A stretch of DNA of 64,000 bases from Mycolicibacterium sediminis (GCF_010731735.1 NZ_AP022588.1:5704001-5768000); one strand, 5' to 3'; positions 8,534 to 17,363 are shown, counted from the stretch's first letter. The notes: generated by a model from the letters alone, not told the origin. Translations and numbers: made by a program.

Positions 8534-9144
8534 TGCACGAACTCCACGTTGGACACCTTCGCGTCGTCACCGGCCTTCTCCACCGAGATCTTCATCCGCC
8601 ACGCGCGCGGCTGCTGCTCGGGTTGCCCCTCGATCGCCGTGGTGACGGTGATCGCGACGAGGACCTTGGCGCGGGTGTCGGACTCCTCGATCACGCCCGC
8701 TTCGGTGACGGTGCCGACGGACTTCGACTTGACCTGCTGGACCACCTGCGCGAACGGTTGCGACCGCCGTTGGAAGTCGTCGTAGAACTGTCCGGTGGCC
8801 TTGTCCAGGATGCGCTGCACGTCCTGATCGGCCTGGGTGAAGTCGATGGTGGTCAGGTCGAGTGCGCCTTGGCGTCCTGCCTCGAGGAAGAGTTGACGCT
8901 GCGCGTCGGCCCGGTGGGACTCGTAGGCGCGGAACCCGAGCCAGGCCGTCAGACCGCCGAGCGCCACCACCAGGACGAGGCCGACGACGAGCGCCAGCCG
9001 CACGTGCGACAGCGGTGCGCGACCCGAGGTCACCGGTTCGTCGGTGTCGGTGGCCGGCTCTGCGGGGGCCACCGGTTCGGCAGTGGCCGGCTCGCCCTCC
9101 GTGTCGCTCGCCTCCGGGGTGGGGTCGGCAGCGTCGTCTGCCAT
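8530..9144 (-). CDS. Mce-associated membrane (Mam) protein, first of pair
   Basis: A 204-residue paralogue of the next gene: an acidic Pro/Glu-rich N-terminus, a single membrane helix (VRLALVVGLVLVVALGGL) and a periplasm-facing Mam domain ending AWRMKISVEKAGDDAKVSNVEFV. The ATG at 9144 has an AGAGGAG ribosome site. The layout, two adjacent orphan mam genes, resembles the Rv1362c/Rv1363c and omam pairs of M. tuberculosis as I recall them. The likely role is to support an Mce transporter encoded elsewhere. Confidence 0.8.
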   Translation of the reverse strand: MADDAADPTPEASDTEGEPATAEPVAPAEPATDTDEPVTSGRAPLSHVRLALVVGLVLVVALGGLTAWLGFRAYESHRADAQRQLFLEAGRQGALDLTTIDFTQADQDVQRILDKATGQFYDDFQRRSQPFAQVVQQVKSKSVGTVTEAGVIEESDTRAKVLVAITVTTAIEGQPEQQPRAWRMKISVEKAGDDAKVSNVEFVQ

Positions 9145-9258
9145 GTCAGCTCCTCTGGCGCGTGGTCGTTCGATCCAACGTAACCGGTCGTCGGATGACC
9201 GTCGGCGACCACGTCCGGGAACGGCACCGTACCCCGAGCGGCGAGGCACCCGGGGGGC

Positions 9259-9765
9259 TCAGAGGTTCGCGACCGCCGCCTCGAGGTCGGCGACGACGAT
9301 CTTGCGCATGCCGAGCATCGCGGCGCTGGCCGCCGCCGCTCGCGCCGGGTCGTCGTCCTCGATGAGGTCGTAGAGGCGGGTGGGGACGATCTGCCAGGCG
9401 AGGCCGTACCGGTCCGAGAGCCAGCCGCACTGTGACTCCCGTCCGCCCTCGACGAGCGCGGACCAGTAGTAGTCGACCTCCTCCTGGTCGGCACACAGCA
9501 CCTCGAACGACACGGCCTCGGTGAACGGGAATTGCGGGCCGCCGTCGATGCCGATGAACCGCGTCCCGTCGAGCCGGAACGTCACGTAGGCGACGTCACC
9601 GGGCTTCCCGGGACCGGCGTCGGTGAACCGCTCCACGGTCTCGACGGACGAGTTGGGGAAGATCGACACGTAGAACTCGGCGGCCTCCACGGCCACGCCG
9701 TCGAACCAGAGCGATGGGGTGATGTTGGGCATGCCGTTGTGACCGACCCCGCGCGCGAAACTCAT
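9259..9765 (-). CDS. VOC-superfamily protein, PhnB/glyoxalase-like
   Basis: A 168-residue protein of the vicinal-oxygen-chelate fold, PhnB-like subgroup. MPNITPSLWFDGVAVEAAEFY and the closing WQIVPTRLYDLI segment followed by AMLGMRKIVVADLEAA are characteristic of proteins often mislabelled 3-demethylubiquinone methyltransferases. The function is unknown; the fold usually binds metal or small molecules. The ATG at 9765 is preferred because GAGG lies just upstream, although the internal ATG at 9732 (MPNIT) is where family similarity begins. Confidence 0.82.
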   Translation of the reverse strand: MSFARGVGHNGMPNITPSLWFDGVAVEAAEFYVSIFPNSSVETVERFTDAGPGKPGDVAYVTFRLDGTRFIGIDGGPQFPFTEAVSFEVLCADQEEVDYYWSALVEGGRESQCGWLSDRYGLAWQIVPTRLYDLIEDDDPARAAAASAAMLGMRKIVVADLEAAVANL

Positions 9766-9844
9766 CGCCTCACGGCCGGGTTACCGTCCGCGACGATGCG
9801 TCGTCTGGGTAGCGTGCGCGCATGGGCTTGGCGAGAGGGTGTCC

Positions 9845-10705
9845 GTGACTGACTCGACCGTGATGAAGACCGTGACGTTCCGTGGCGTCGACGACCTCAG
9901 CCTGGTGGCCGACGAGTGGAACCGCGACGCGTCGTCCGCGCGGGACCGCCCGACGATCCTCATGCTGCACGGCGGTGGGCAGAACCGGTTCTCCTGGAAG
10001 AACACCGGTCAGATCCTGGCCGACGCCGGCTATCACGTCGTCGCGCTGGACAGCCGGGGGCACGGCGACAGTGATCGCTCGCCGACGGCCACCTACACCG
10101 TCGAGGCGCTGTGCGAGGACACCCTGCAGGTGCTCTACCAGATCGGACGGCCGGTGGTGCTGGTCGGCGCCAGCATGGGCGGGCTCACCGGCATCGCCGC
10201 CGCGCACGAGGCGGGGCCCGAGCTGGTCTCGAAGCTGGTCCTCGTCGACGTCGTGCCGCGTTTCGAGAAGGACGGCAGCGCCCGCATCCGGGACTTCATG
10301 TTCAGCAGCATCGACGGCTTCGCCTCGCTCGAGGAGGCCGCCGACGCCGTCGCCGCCTACCTCCCCCACCGGGACAAGCCGCGCAACGTCGACGGGCTGA
10401 CGAAGAACCTTCGCCAACGCGACGGCCGCTGGTACTGGCACTGGGATCCGGCGTTCCTGACGAAGCCCGAGGACGACCCGTTCGTCCGCGTCGACAAACT
10501 CGAGCAGGCGGCGATCAGCCTGGAGATCCCCATCCTGCTGATCCGCGGAAAGCTGTCGGACGTCGTGAGCACCGAGGGCGTCGAGGACTTCCTCGCGAAG
10601 GTGCCGCGCGCCGAGTTCGTCGAACTGTCCGACGCCGGGCACACCGCGGCGGGCGACGACAACGATGCCTTCACCGACGTCGTCGTCCGGTTCGTCGCGT
10701 CGTGA
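9845..10705 (+). CDS. Alpha/beta hydrolase
   Basis: A 286-residue hydrolase. It shows the oxyanion region MLHGGGQNRFSW, the nucleophile elbow VGASMGGL with the catalytic Ser, and a C-terminal DAGHTAAGDD carrying the His. It resembles the peroxidase/esterase-type hydrolases common in actinobacteria. The GTG at 9845 was chosen because GAGAGGG ends five bases upstream; the GTG at 9839 is an alternative. Its stop overlaps the GTG start of the kinase-aminotransferase fusion (GTGA), so the two are translationally coupled and may share a pathway. Confidence 0.85.
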   Translation: MTDSTVMKTVTFRGVDDLSLVADEWNRDASSARDRPTILMLHGGGQNRFSWKNTGQILADAGYHVVALDSRGHGDSDRSPTATYTVEALCEDTLQVLYQIGRPVVLVGASMGGLTGIAAAHEAGPELVSKLVLVDVVPRFEKDGSARIRDFMFSSIDGFASLEEAADAVAAYLPHRDKPRNVDGLTKNLRQRDGRWYWHWDPAFLTKPEDDPFVRVDKLEQAAISLEIPILLIRGKLSDVVSTEGVEDFLAKVPRAEFVELSDAGHTAAGDDNDAFTDVVVRFVAS

Positions 10706-13620
10706 CCGCGGGTTTCAACTTCCTCGAGCAGCCCGAACTCCCCGCGCCCCGGGTGAGCGAGGCCCAGGCCGAGGACCTCCTGGCCACGCACTACGGTCTC
10801 TCCGCGCGAGCCGAGTCCCTCGGCAGCCAGCAAGACAAGAACTTCCTGGCGCATGGCGTGGACGGCGCCGTACTCGGCGTGCTGAAGATCGCGAATCCCG
10901 CGTTCACGGTCGTCGAACTCGAGGCGCAGGACGCCGCCGCGGAGGTGATCGCAGCGGCCGAGCCCGACCTGCGGGTGGCGGTGCCCGTCCGCAACGGTGC
11001 CGGCGAGCGCGGCACGACGGTGAGCGGCCTCCTCGATCGACCCGCCCACTTCCGGCTGCTGCCGTACCTCGACGGCGGCACCCTGGTCGACGCCGGATAC
11101 CTGTCACCCCGGGTCGTCTCGGGCATGGGTGCGCTCGCGGGACGGGTGAGTCGCGCGCTGCGAGACTTCGCCCACCCGGGCCTGGACCGGGCGTTGCAGT
11201 GGGACCTGCGCTACGGCGCCGACGTGGTGTCGACGCTGGCGACCCACGTCGCGGACGAGCCGCTGCGCGAACGCCTCACCCGGGCCGCGGCGGACGCCGG
11301 TGCCCGCATCGCCGAGTTGGCCGACCAACTGCCCTGCCAGGCAGTGCATCTCGACCTCACCGATGCGAACGTCGTCGCTTCCCCCGGCATGGGACACCCC
11401 GACGGGATCATCGACTTCGGCGACCTGTCCGACACGTGGGCGGTGTCCGAACTCGCCGTGACCCTGTCGTCGGTCCTGGGGCACCCGGGTACCTCGCCGA
11501 CGTCGATCATCCCCGGCGTCACGGCCTTCCACGCCATCCGCCCGCTCACTCCGGCCGAGGCCGACGCGCTGTGGCCGCTGCTCGTCCTGCGCACGGCCGT
11601 ACTGATCACCAGCGGCGCGCAGCAGGCGGTCCTCGACCCCGACAACGACTACGTCACCGACCAGTCCGGCGCCGAACGGCGGATGTTCGAGGAGGCGACC
11701 TCCGTACCGATCGAGGTGATGACGGGCGTCATCCGCGACGCCCTGGGGCTCGCCGAGCCGCCGCGTCCGCTGACGGGCGCGCCGCTGATCGCCGGGCTGG
11801 ACACGGCCGCGGTGGCCGTGGTGGACCTGTCGACCACGTCCGATTCCTTCGACGGCGCCTTCGTGCCCGGCGGGTGGCTGCCGCTGCGCGTGGAGGACGA
11901 GTTCGCCAGGGCCGCAGTGCGAGACGGTGCAGCCCTCGCCGTCACCAGGTTCGGGCAACCGCGGCTGACGCGCGCACCGGCGCTGAGCCAGAGCAGTCCG
12001 GCGGTCGTGCCGACGGGCATCGCGCTGTGGGCGGCGGACGACGCGACGATCACGGCGCCGTGGCCCGGCGAGGTGGAGCAGGTACCAGGTGGCCTCGTCC
12101 TGCGGACCGCCGACGTCGAGGTCTCGGTGGCGGGCGTCGCGGTCACCGCGACGGGTGCCGTGGCGGTCGGTGCCGCGCTCGCCACTGCGACCGGCGGGCA
12201 CTGGTTCGCCGTCGCCGCCAAGCCCGCGGCGGCCCCTCCCGCCCCCGCGTTCACGACGACGGAACTGGCTCCGGGGTGGCTGGCGCTCGCGCACGATCCC
12301 GCTCCCCTGCTCGGTCTCGCCGCCGCCGAGCCCGCTCCGACCCGAGAGTTGTTGGCGCGGCGCGACGAGAGCTTCGCCGCGGTGCAGGAGCACTACTACG
12401 CCGACCCGCCGCAGATCGAGCGTGGCTGGCGGAACTACCTGATGTCCACGCGTGGCCGCGTCTACCTCGACATGGTCAACAACGTGGCGGTTCTCGGTCA
12501 CGCCCACCCGCGGATCGCCGACGCCGCGAGCCGGCAGCTGCGACGGCTGAACACCAACTCGCGGTTCAACTACGAGGCGGTCGTCGAATACTCCGAGCGC
12601 GTGGCCGCGACGCTGCCCGACTCACTCGACACGGTGTTCCTCGTCAACTCCGGTTCGGAGGCAAGCGATCTCGCGATCCGCCTGGCCACCGCCGCAACCG
12701 GACGGCGCGACGTCGTCGCGATGCGGGAGGCCTATCACGGCTGGACGTACGGCACCGACGCGGTGTCGACCTCGACCGCCGACAACCCCAACGCCCTGAC
12801 CACCCGTCCCGACTGGGTGCACACGGTGGAGTCGCCCAACAGCTTTCGCGGCAAGTACCGCGGCGCGGACATCGGCGCCTACGCGGTCGACGCGGTGCGC
12901 CAGATCCAGGAACTCGTCGCCGACGGCAGGCCGCCGGCCGGATTCATCTGCGAGTCGGTGTACGGCAACGCGGGCGGCATGACGCTGCCCGACGGCTACC
13001 TGGCCGACGTGTACGCGGCGGTGCGGGCCGCGGGCGGCCTCGCCATCGCCGACGAGGTGCAGGTCGGGTTCGGCCGGCTCGGTCACTGGTTCTGGGGCTT
13101 CCACCAGCAGGGCGTCGTCCCCGACATCGTGTCCGTGGCGAAGTCGACGGGCAACGGCTACCCGCTGGGTGCGGTGATCACCAGCCGTGCGGTGGCCGAC
13201 GCGTTCGCCGCCGAGGGCTATTTCTTCTCGTCCACCGGAGGCAGCCCGCTGTCGTGTGCCATCGGGCTGACGGTGCTCGACGTGCTCGCCGACGAGGACC
13301 TGCAGGGCAACGCCCTACGGGTCGGAGGGCACCTCAAGGAGCGACTGGTGGCCCTGGGCGATCGGCATCCGATCATCGGGACCGTGCACGGCACCGGCCT
13401 CTACCTCGGCGTCGAGATGGTCCGCGATCGCGACACCCTGGCCCCGGCGCCGGAGGAGACCGCCGCGATCTGCGACCGCATGCTCGACCTCGGCGTCGTC
13501 ATCCAGCCCACCGGCGACCACCAGAACATCCTGAAGACCAAGCCGCCGTTGTGCATCGATCTCGCGGGCGCGGACTTCTACGTCGACACCCTCGACCGCG
13601 TCCTCACCGAGGGCTGGTAG
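10702..13620 (+). CDS. Fused APH-type kinase, M23-like domain and class III aminotransferase/phospho-lyase
   Basis: A 972-residue three-part protein. Residues 1 to about 330 are an aminoglycoside-phosphotransferase-type small-molecule kinase: Lys62 (VLKIANP), a Brenner-type loop HLDLTDANV (His216, Asp218) and an IIDFGD metal motif (Asp238). A middle section of about 200 residues includes an all-beta stretch (TAPWPGEVEQVPGGLVLRT) like a degenerate peptidase M23 fold with no zinc ligands. Residues about 550-972 are a class III PLP transaminase with Lys814 (VAKSTGNGYPLG). In animals, separate proteins of these two families form hydroxylysine kinase and phosphohydroxylysine/phosphoethanolamine phospho-lyases. 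The fusion therefore suggests phosphorylation of an amino alcohol followed by elimination of phosphate and ammonia. The start GTG overlaps the preceding hydrolase stop. Confidence 0.87.
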   Translation: MTAGFNFLEQPELPAPRVSEAQAEDLLATHYGLSARAESLGSQQDKNFLAHGVDGAVLGVLKIANPAFTVVELEAQDAAAEVIAAAEPDLRVAVPVRNGAGERGTTVSGLLDRPAHFRLLPYLDGGTLVDAGYLSPRVVSGMGALAGRVSRALRDFAHPGLDRALQWDLRYGADVVSTLATHVADEPLRERLTRAAADAGARIAELADQLPCQAVHLDLTDANVVASPGMGHPDGIIDFGDLSDTWAVSELAVTLSSVLGHPGTSPTSIIPGVTAFHAIRPLTPAEADALWPLLVLRTAVLITSGAQQAVLDPDNDYVTDQSGAERRMFEEATSVPIEVMTGVIRDALGLAEPPRPLTGAPLIAGLDTAAVAVVDLSTTSDSFDGAFVPGGWLPLRVEDEFARAAVRDGAALAVTRFGQPRLTRAPALSQSSPAVVPTGIALWAADDATITAPWPGEVEQVPGGLVLRTADVEVSVAGVAVTATGAVAVGAALATATGGHWFAVAAKPAAAPPAPAFTTTELAPGWLALAHDPAPLLGLAAAEPAPTRELLARRDESFAAVQEHYYADPPQIERGWRNYLMSTRGRVYLDMVNNVAVLGHAHPRIADAASRQLRRLNTNSRFNYEAVVEYSERVAATLPDSLDTVFLVNSGSEASDLAIRLATAATGRRDVVAMREAYHGWTYGTDAVSTSTADNPNALTTRPDWVHTVESPNSFRGKYRGADIGAYAVDAVRQIQELVADGRPPAGFICESVYGNAGGMTLPDGYLADVYAAVRAAGGLAIADEVQVGFGRLGHWFWGFHQQGVVPDIVSVAKSTGNGYPLGAVITSRAVADAFAAEGYFFSSTGGSPLSCAIGLTVLDVLADEDLQGNALRVGGHLKERLVALGDRHPIIGTVHGTGLYLGVEMVRDRDTLAPAPEETAAICDRMLDLGVVIQPTGDHQNILKTKPPLCIDLAGADFYVDTLDRVLTEGW

Positions 13621-13630
13621 GCGGGACTTC

Positions 13631-13694
13631 CCGCGAGCGTGCGTGTCTGCGGGCGACACGCCGGTCCAGGACCTGAGTCAGCGCACGCTCGCGG
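13631..13694. repeat. Long inverted repeat after kinase-aminotransferase gene
   Basis: Arms CCGCGAGCGTGCG (13631-13643) and CGCACGCTCGCGG (13682-13694) pair perfectly over 13 bases around a 38-base centre. The element lies between convergent genes: the fusion gene ending at 13620 and the small membrane protein ending at 13705. It could terminate both transcripts, although no U-tract is present. Confidence 0.65.
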
Positions 13695-13704
13695 TTCGCG
13701 CGCC

Positions 13705-13866
13705 TCAGTCAGCGCCTCCGGCCTCGGCCAACCGCTGATGCAGCCTGGCCCGAATGTCGTCGGGTGTGTACGACTTCCGCTTGCGCTGGTCGCGTGCCAC
13801 GAGCACGCCACCGGCGACCACACCGGCGACACCGGCCATGCCAACCCACTTCCAGATGCCTCGCAT
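13705..13866 (-). CDS. Small single-pass membrane protein (53 aa)
   Basis: A 53-residue open frame from the ATG at 13866. The N-terminus MRGIWKWVGMAGVAGVVAGG and following VLVA form one membrane helix, then a basic stretch (RDQRKRKS) and a short helical tail YTPDDIRARLHQRLAEAGGA. Codon use is like that of its neighbours, and the layout (helix, positive-inside basic patch, DDIRxRLxxRL tail) is that of small actinobacterial membrane proteins. The gene is divergent from the hydrolase-like gene at 13893 with only 26 bases between starts. The function is unknown. Confidence 0.65.
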   Translation of the reverse strand: MRGIWKWVGMAGVAGVVAGGVLVARDQRKRKSYTPDDIRARLHQRLAEAGGAD

Positions 13867-13892
13867 GGACGAATTCTGCCTAAGCTGCGCCT

Positions 13893-14585
13893 GTGAAAGC
13901 GAACACGGTGACGTTGGAGCGCGCGCTGGCCGAGACGCGGACGGGTGACGTCTGGCTGTTCCGCGGGGACTCCGGCCCCGACCGGGCCATCCAGACGCTG
14001 ACCAACGCGCCGGTCAACCACGTAGGCATGACGGTGGCGATCGACGACCTTCCGCCGCTGATCTGGCACGCCGAACTCGGCGCGAAGCTGCTCGACGTCT
14101 GGACGGGTACGCATCATCGCGGCGTGCAGCTGAACGACGCCAAGCAGGCGGTCGAGCAGTGGCTGCTGGTGTACGGCCAGCGGTGCTGGTTGCGGCAGCT
14201 GACGCCGTATGCGACACGGGAGCAGGAGGACGAGATGCTGCGCGTCGTCGCCCGCATGGACGGGACGGCGTTCCCCACCACCGCCCGCCTGACCGGGCGG
14301 TGGATGCGAGGCAGGCTCCCCGTCGTCAGCGACTTCACGCGCGGACTCCCGTTCGTACACCGCATGGTTCGCCAGTCGGCCGAACGGAAGAAGGACGCGC
14401 AGCGCAAGGCCGGGCTCGAGACGGCGTACTGCGCCGAGACCGTCGCCATCACCTACGAGGAGATGGGCCTGCTCGCCACCGAGAAGCACCACAACTGGTT
14501 CGACCCGGGCAAGTTCTGGAGCGGCGACGACCTGCCGCTGGCTCCCGGCTACCGGCTGGGCGAGGAAATCGCCGTCACCCTCTGA
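13893..14585 (+). CDS. Permuted papain-like (YiiX/NlpC-P60-type) putative hydrolase
   Basis: A 230-residue protein. TGDVWLFRG near the N-terminus, NHVGMTVAID with His43, and a late cysteine in ETAYCAETVA (Cys180) give the His-before-Cys order of circularly permuted NlpC/P60 (YiiX/YaeF-like) enzymes, which cleave amide or thioester bonds in lipids or peptides. No signal peptide is visible, so it is probably cytoplasmic. The GTG at 13893 lies six bases after a TAAGCT -10 (13881-13886), so the transcript is probably leaderless. The assignment rests on motif order only. Confidence 0.65.
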   Translation: MKANTVTLERALAETRTGDVWLFRGDSGPDRAIQTLTNAPVNHVGMTVAIDDLPPLIWHAELGAKLLDVWTGTHHRGVQLNDAKQAVEQWLLVYGQRCWLRQLTPYATREQEDEMLRVVARMDGTAFPTTARLTGRWMRGRLPVVSDFTRGLPFVHRMVRQSAERKKDAQRKAGLETAYCAETVAITYEEMGLLATEKHHNWFDPGKFWSGDDLPLAPGYRLGEEIAVTL

Positions 14586-14691
14586 GCCGCGCCGGGAATG
14601 CGCATCGGCACGTATGCGTTGTCACGCATGGTTCGGTTCGTCGATGTCATCCCCGAGGTCGACGGACCGGACCACTTTCGTCGGGACCGGC

Positions 14692-15930
14692 TCACAACCG
14701 CGCGAAGCAGGGGTCCGCGTCCTCCTTCGGGATCGACGCGTCCTGACTGGAGAACGTTCCGACGACACCGGCTCCGGTGACCTCGACGCTGTCGGCGTGG
14801 ATGCCCAGCGGGTAGTTGTCGTTCAGCTTCTTGGTGAGGTCGTTCAACGCCGACTGCACGGTGTCCTTGCCGAGCGGCCCCCGCACGTCGAGGACCTCGA
14901 GGTCGAGGTTGCCGTCCTTCACGACGGGTTTGGCGGTGACGCCGTTGTCGTTGCCCGCGTCCATCACGATCGTGCCTGCCGACGGATCGGTGCGGACGTC
15001 GGTGATCAGGTTCCCCACGCCGGGCAGGTTGGCGGCGACGGTGTCCTTGATGCCCGCCGACTTCCAGGTGAGCACCGCAGTGAGGGATCCGATGGTGCCC
15101 TTGGAGTCCGCCGTCTCCTGCAGACGCACGTCCTCGAGGGTCACGTCGGCGGTCATGCCGTCGGCGCTCTGGACGCGATCGCCGGCCGTCACCACAGAGA
15201 TGTTCGTGTAGTGGCCGGTGAGGTGCTGCCACAGAAACGGCGGGTTCACGCCGAACGAGATCGTGGCGCCGTCCTCGACGACGCACTGCGCCACGTCGAC
15301 GAGGATGCCGTCCGCGCGGTGCCGGGCATAGAGTTCGCCGCCCGCGAGACCGCCGGCGAGCACCGCCACCACGATGATCGCGAGCAGGATCGTCGTCTGC
15401 CGGGTGAAGAACGTGCCCTTGCGCGGCTTCGGTGCGACGTCGACGCCCTCGGTCGAGGACGCCGGCTCCAGCGGCTCACCCCCGTCGGACGGTCGGGGCG
15501 TGCCGGCGATCGGCCTCGCCTCCGGCATCGGCGGGCGAGGAGGTGGCGCGCCCGGCGGCGGTGGGCGCCGGATCTCCCGAGTCGGTGAGGCATCGGCCGG
15601 TGATTGCGGCTGCGGAATCTTCTCGGTGCGCGCCGGGTCGACGGGCTTGCGAGGAGCGCGGATCTGCTCGGTCCGCGGCTCGGGCGGGCGAGGTTGCGGC
15701 GGACGCGGCCGTGGCGGCTGCGGCTGGCGTGGTGGCAGCGGCTGGCGCGGCGGTGGTTGCGGCGGACGTGGCGGTTGTGGAGGACGACCCGGCTGCGGCG
15801 GACGAGGCCCACGCGGCGGTTGCGCCTCCGGCGGACGCGGCGGCTGCGGCGGACGGGGTCCACGCGGTGGCGGCGGAGTGCGTCGACCGCGCCAGTCAGG
15901 CTCTCCCGGGGGTCGTGGCGGCGTGGTCAC
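14692..15930 (-). CDS. Proline-rich membrane-anchored DUF2993/LmeA-like protein
   Basis: A 412-residue protein. Residues 1-170 are a cytoplasmic Pro/Arg/Gln-rich disordered region (repeats such as RPPQPPRPPQPP). One membrane helix follows (TTILLAIIVVAVLAGGLAGG), and residues about 200-412 form a DUF2993 domain, the fold of LmeA, a cell-envelope protein that binds phospholipids and affects mannan elongation. The GTG start at 15930 lies seven bases after a CACAAT -10-like element, so it may be leaderless. Lipid binding outside the membrane is the likely role; the unusually long Pro-rich tail may tether partners. Confidence 0.75.
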   Translation of the reverse strand: MTTPPRPPGEPDWRGRRTPPPPRGPRPPQPPRPPEAQPPRGPRPPQPGRPPQPPRPPQPPPRQPLPPRQPQPPRPRPPQPRPPEPRTEQIRAPRKPVDPARTEKIPQPQSPADASPTREIRRPPPPGAPPPRPPMPEARPIAGTPRPSDGGEPLEPASSTEGVDVAPKPRKGTFFTRQTTILLAIIVVAVLAGGLAGGELYARHRADGILVDVAQCVVEDGATISFGVNPPFLWQHLTGHYTNISVVTAGDRVQSADGMTADVTLEDVRLQETADSKGTIGSLTAVLTWKSAGIKDTVAANLPGVGNLITDVRTDPSAGTIVMDAGNDNGVTAKPVVKDGNLDLEVLDVRGPLGKDTVQSALNDLTKKLNDNYPLGIHADSVEVTGAGVVGTFSSQDASIPKEDADPCFARL

Positions 15931-16100
15931 CCTCGCGATTGTGCCCCATCACGGACTCGTGCCGGGTCAGCCACGGGGCCCACCGATCGGCGGGAAGCGA
16001 GGCGCGGCACGCAACGTGGGATCGGTAGCCGAAGCGTCCCCGTGTACTCGCGTCACGGATGAGCCGCGGGGAGCGCGCGTTCGACGACGGGAAGGGTCTG

Positions 16101-16433
16101 ATGACACACATCTGGCGATGGACGACGGCGGCGATGGTCGCCATGGCAGTGGGATCGGCGGGCATCGGACTCGGCGCCTCGGCGCAGGCTCAGCCCGGCC
16201 CCAGCTATCAGGGCGGCAACTGTCCACCGGGATTGACCTGCACGCACTGGTGCCCCGGCGACCCGTTGCTCCCGGGGCACCAGGTGGTCTCCTGGGATTG
16301 GGGCGTCTGTCACGATTGGTACTGGAACTCCTACGGCGTCGTCGACGTCGTCGCCAACGTCATCAACCCCTGGCGTGGCGCTCCGCAGCAGGCACCACCC
16401 CCGCCCACGTTCGGCGGCCCGTCGATCGGTTGA
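16101..16433 (+). CDS. Small secreted protein, Cys/Trp-rich
   Basis: A 110-residue exported protein. The signal peptide runs to about residue 30 (cleavage after GASAQA), leaving an 80-residue mature chain with four cysteines (41, 47, 51, 70), many tryptophans (VSWDWGVCHDWYWNS) and a Pro-rich end. No domain was recognised. Mycobacteria encode many such small secreted proteins. The ATG at 16101 has a GAAGGG ribosome site. The gene precedes an alpha/beta hydrolase by 35 bases and may be co-transcribed with it. Confidence 0.72.
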   Translation: MTHIWRWTTAAMVAMAVGSAGIGLGASAQAQPGPSYQGGNCPPGLTCTHWCPGDPLLPGHQVVSWDWGVCHDWYWNSYGVVDVVANVINPWRGAPQQAPPPPTFGGPSIG

Positions 16434-16468
16434 CCGGGCGCCGGCCCGAGAGCACCACCGAGGACGAC

Positions 16469-17350
16469 GTGCCCATCGAGGGAAGCATCCGCGCAGGCGA
16501 CCGCACCGTGACCTACCTCGAGGTGGGCGATCACGCCGGACCGCTCGTCCTGCACAACCACGGTGGACCCTCCAGTCGGTTGGAGGTCGAACTCTTCGAC
16601 GCGGCCGCCACGGCCAACGGGTTGCGCGTCGTCTGCGCGGACCGTCCCGGCATCGGACGCTCGAACCCGCACCCCGACCGCACCTTCCAGGACTGGGCCG
16701 CCGACCTCCAGCTGCTCGCGGACTCCCTCGGCGCGGAGCGGTTCGCGGTGACCGGGTGGTCCGAGGGTGGCCCGTGGGCGCTCGCGGCAGCCGCCTACCT
16801 CGATCCTGCGCGTCTCGTCCACGTGTCCTGCGTGGGTGGCGCCAGTTACGGGACGTTCGGCGCGAACTGGGCGCAGAAGTTCCAGAGCAGCGCCGACGCC
16901 CTGGGCGGCCGGTTGGCGCTGCACTTCCACCCGGGCTTCACGCTGATGTACGAGGTGCTGGGCATGAGCATCAAGCACTTCGACGACGCGTACTCGAAGG
17001 CGATCGTCAAGTCGGTATGCGACGCCGACCGCGAGGTGCTGGCCGACGACGACGTGATGACGACGTTCCTCGAGGCCAGTCGGGAGTGCTTCCGGCAGGG
17101 CGCGGACGGACTCGTCGTGGACGCCACCCTGCTGTACGAGGCGTGGCCGTTCGACGTCGCGAACATCGATCGGCCGGTGCACTTCTGGCAGGGCAGCGCC
17201 GACACCCTGGTGCCGTCGGCGATCAACGAGGCGGTCGCCGCGGCGACTCCCGGTGCGGTGTGGCATCCGGTCCTAGACGGCGGCCACTTCATCGCAGTCA
17301 GCCATGCGAACGACGTCTTCGCTCAGGCGGCCAAGGACCTCGCGGCATAG
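16469..17350 (+). CDS. Alpha/beta hydrolase
   Basis: A 293-residue hydrolase with oxyanion loop HNHGGPSSRLE, nucleophile motif VTGWSEGGPWALA (catalytic Ser) and terminal LDGGHFIAV (catalytic His). The HGGP-type loop resembles proline iminopeptidase/esterase-like members, so a peptidase or esterase role is possible. The GTG at 16469 is the first start in the region of similarity, with GAGG upstream. It follows the small secreted protein on the same strand, and its end nearly abuts the convergent secreted-protein gene at 17364. Confidence 0.82.
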   Translation: MPIEGSIRAGDRTVTYLEVGDHAGPLVLHNHGGPSSRLEVELFDAAATANGLRVVCADRPGIGRSNPHPDRTFQDWAADLQLLADSLGAERFAVTGWSEGGPWALAAAAYLDPARLVHVSCVGGASYGTFGANWAQKFQSSADALGGRLALHFHPGFTLMYEVLGMSIKHFDDAYSKAIVKSVCDADREVLADDDVMTTFLEASRECFRQGADGLVVDATLLYEAWPFDVANIDRPVHFWQGSADTLVPSAINEAVAAATPGAVWHPVLDGGHFIAVSHANDVFAQAAKDLAA

Positions 17351-17363
17351 GCGAATCGAGCCA

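Noticed and set aside
15600..15880. GC-rich tandem-like stretch
   Set aside because: It is the coding sequence of the Pro-rich N-terminal region of the DUF2993 protein, not an independent repeat array.
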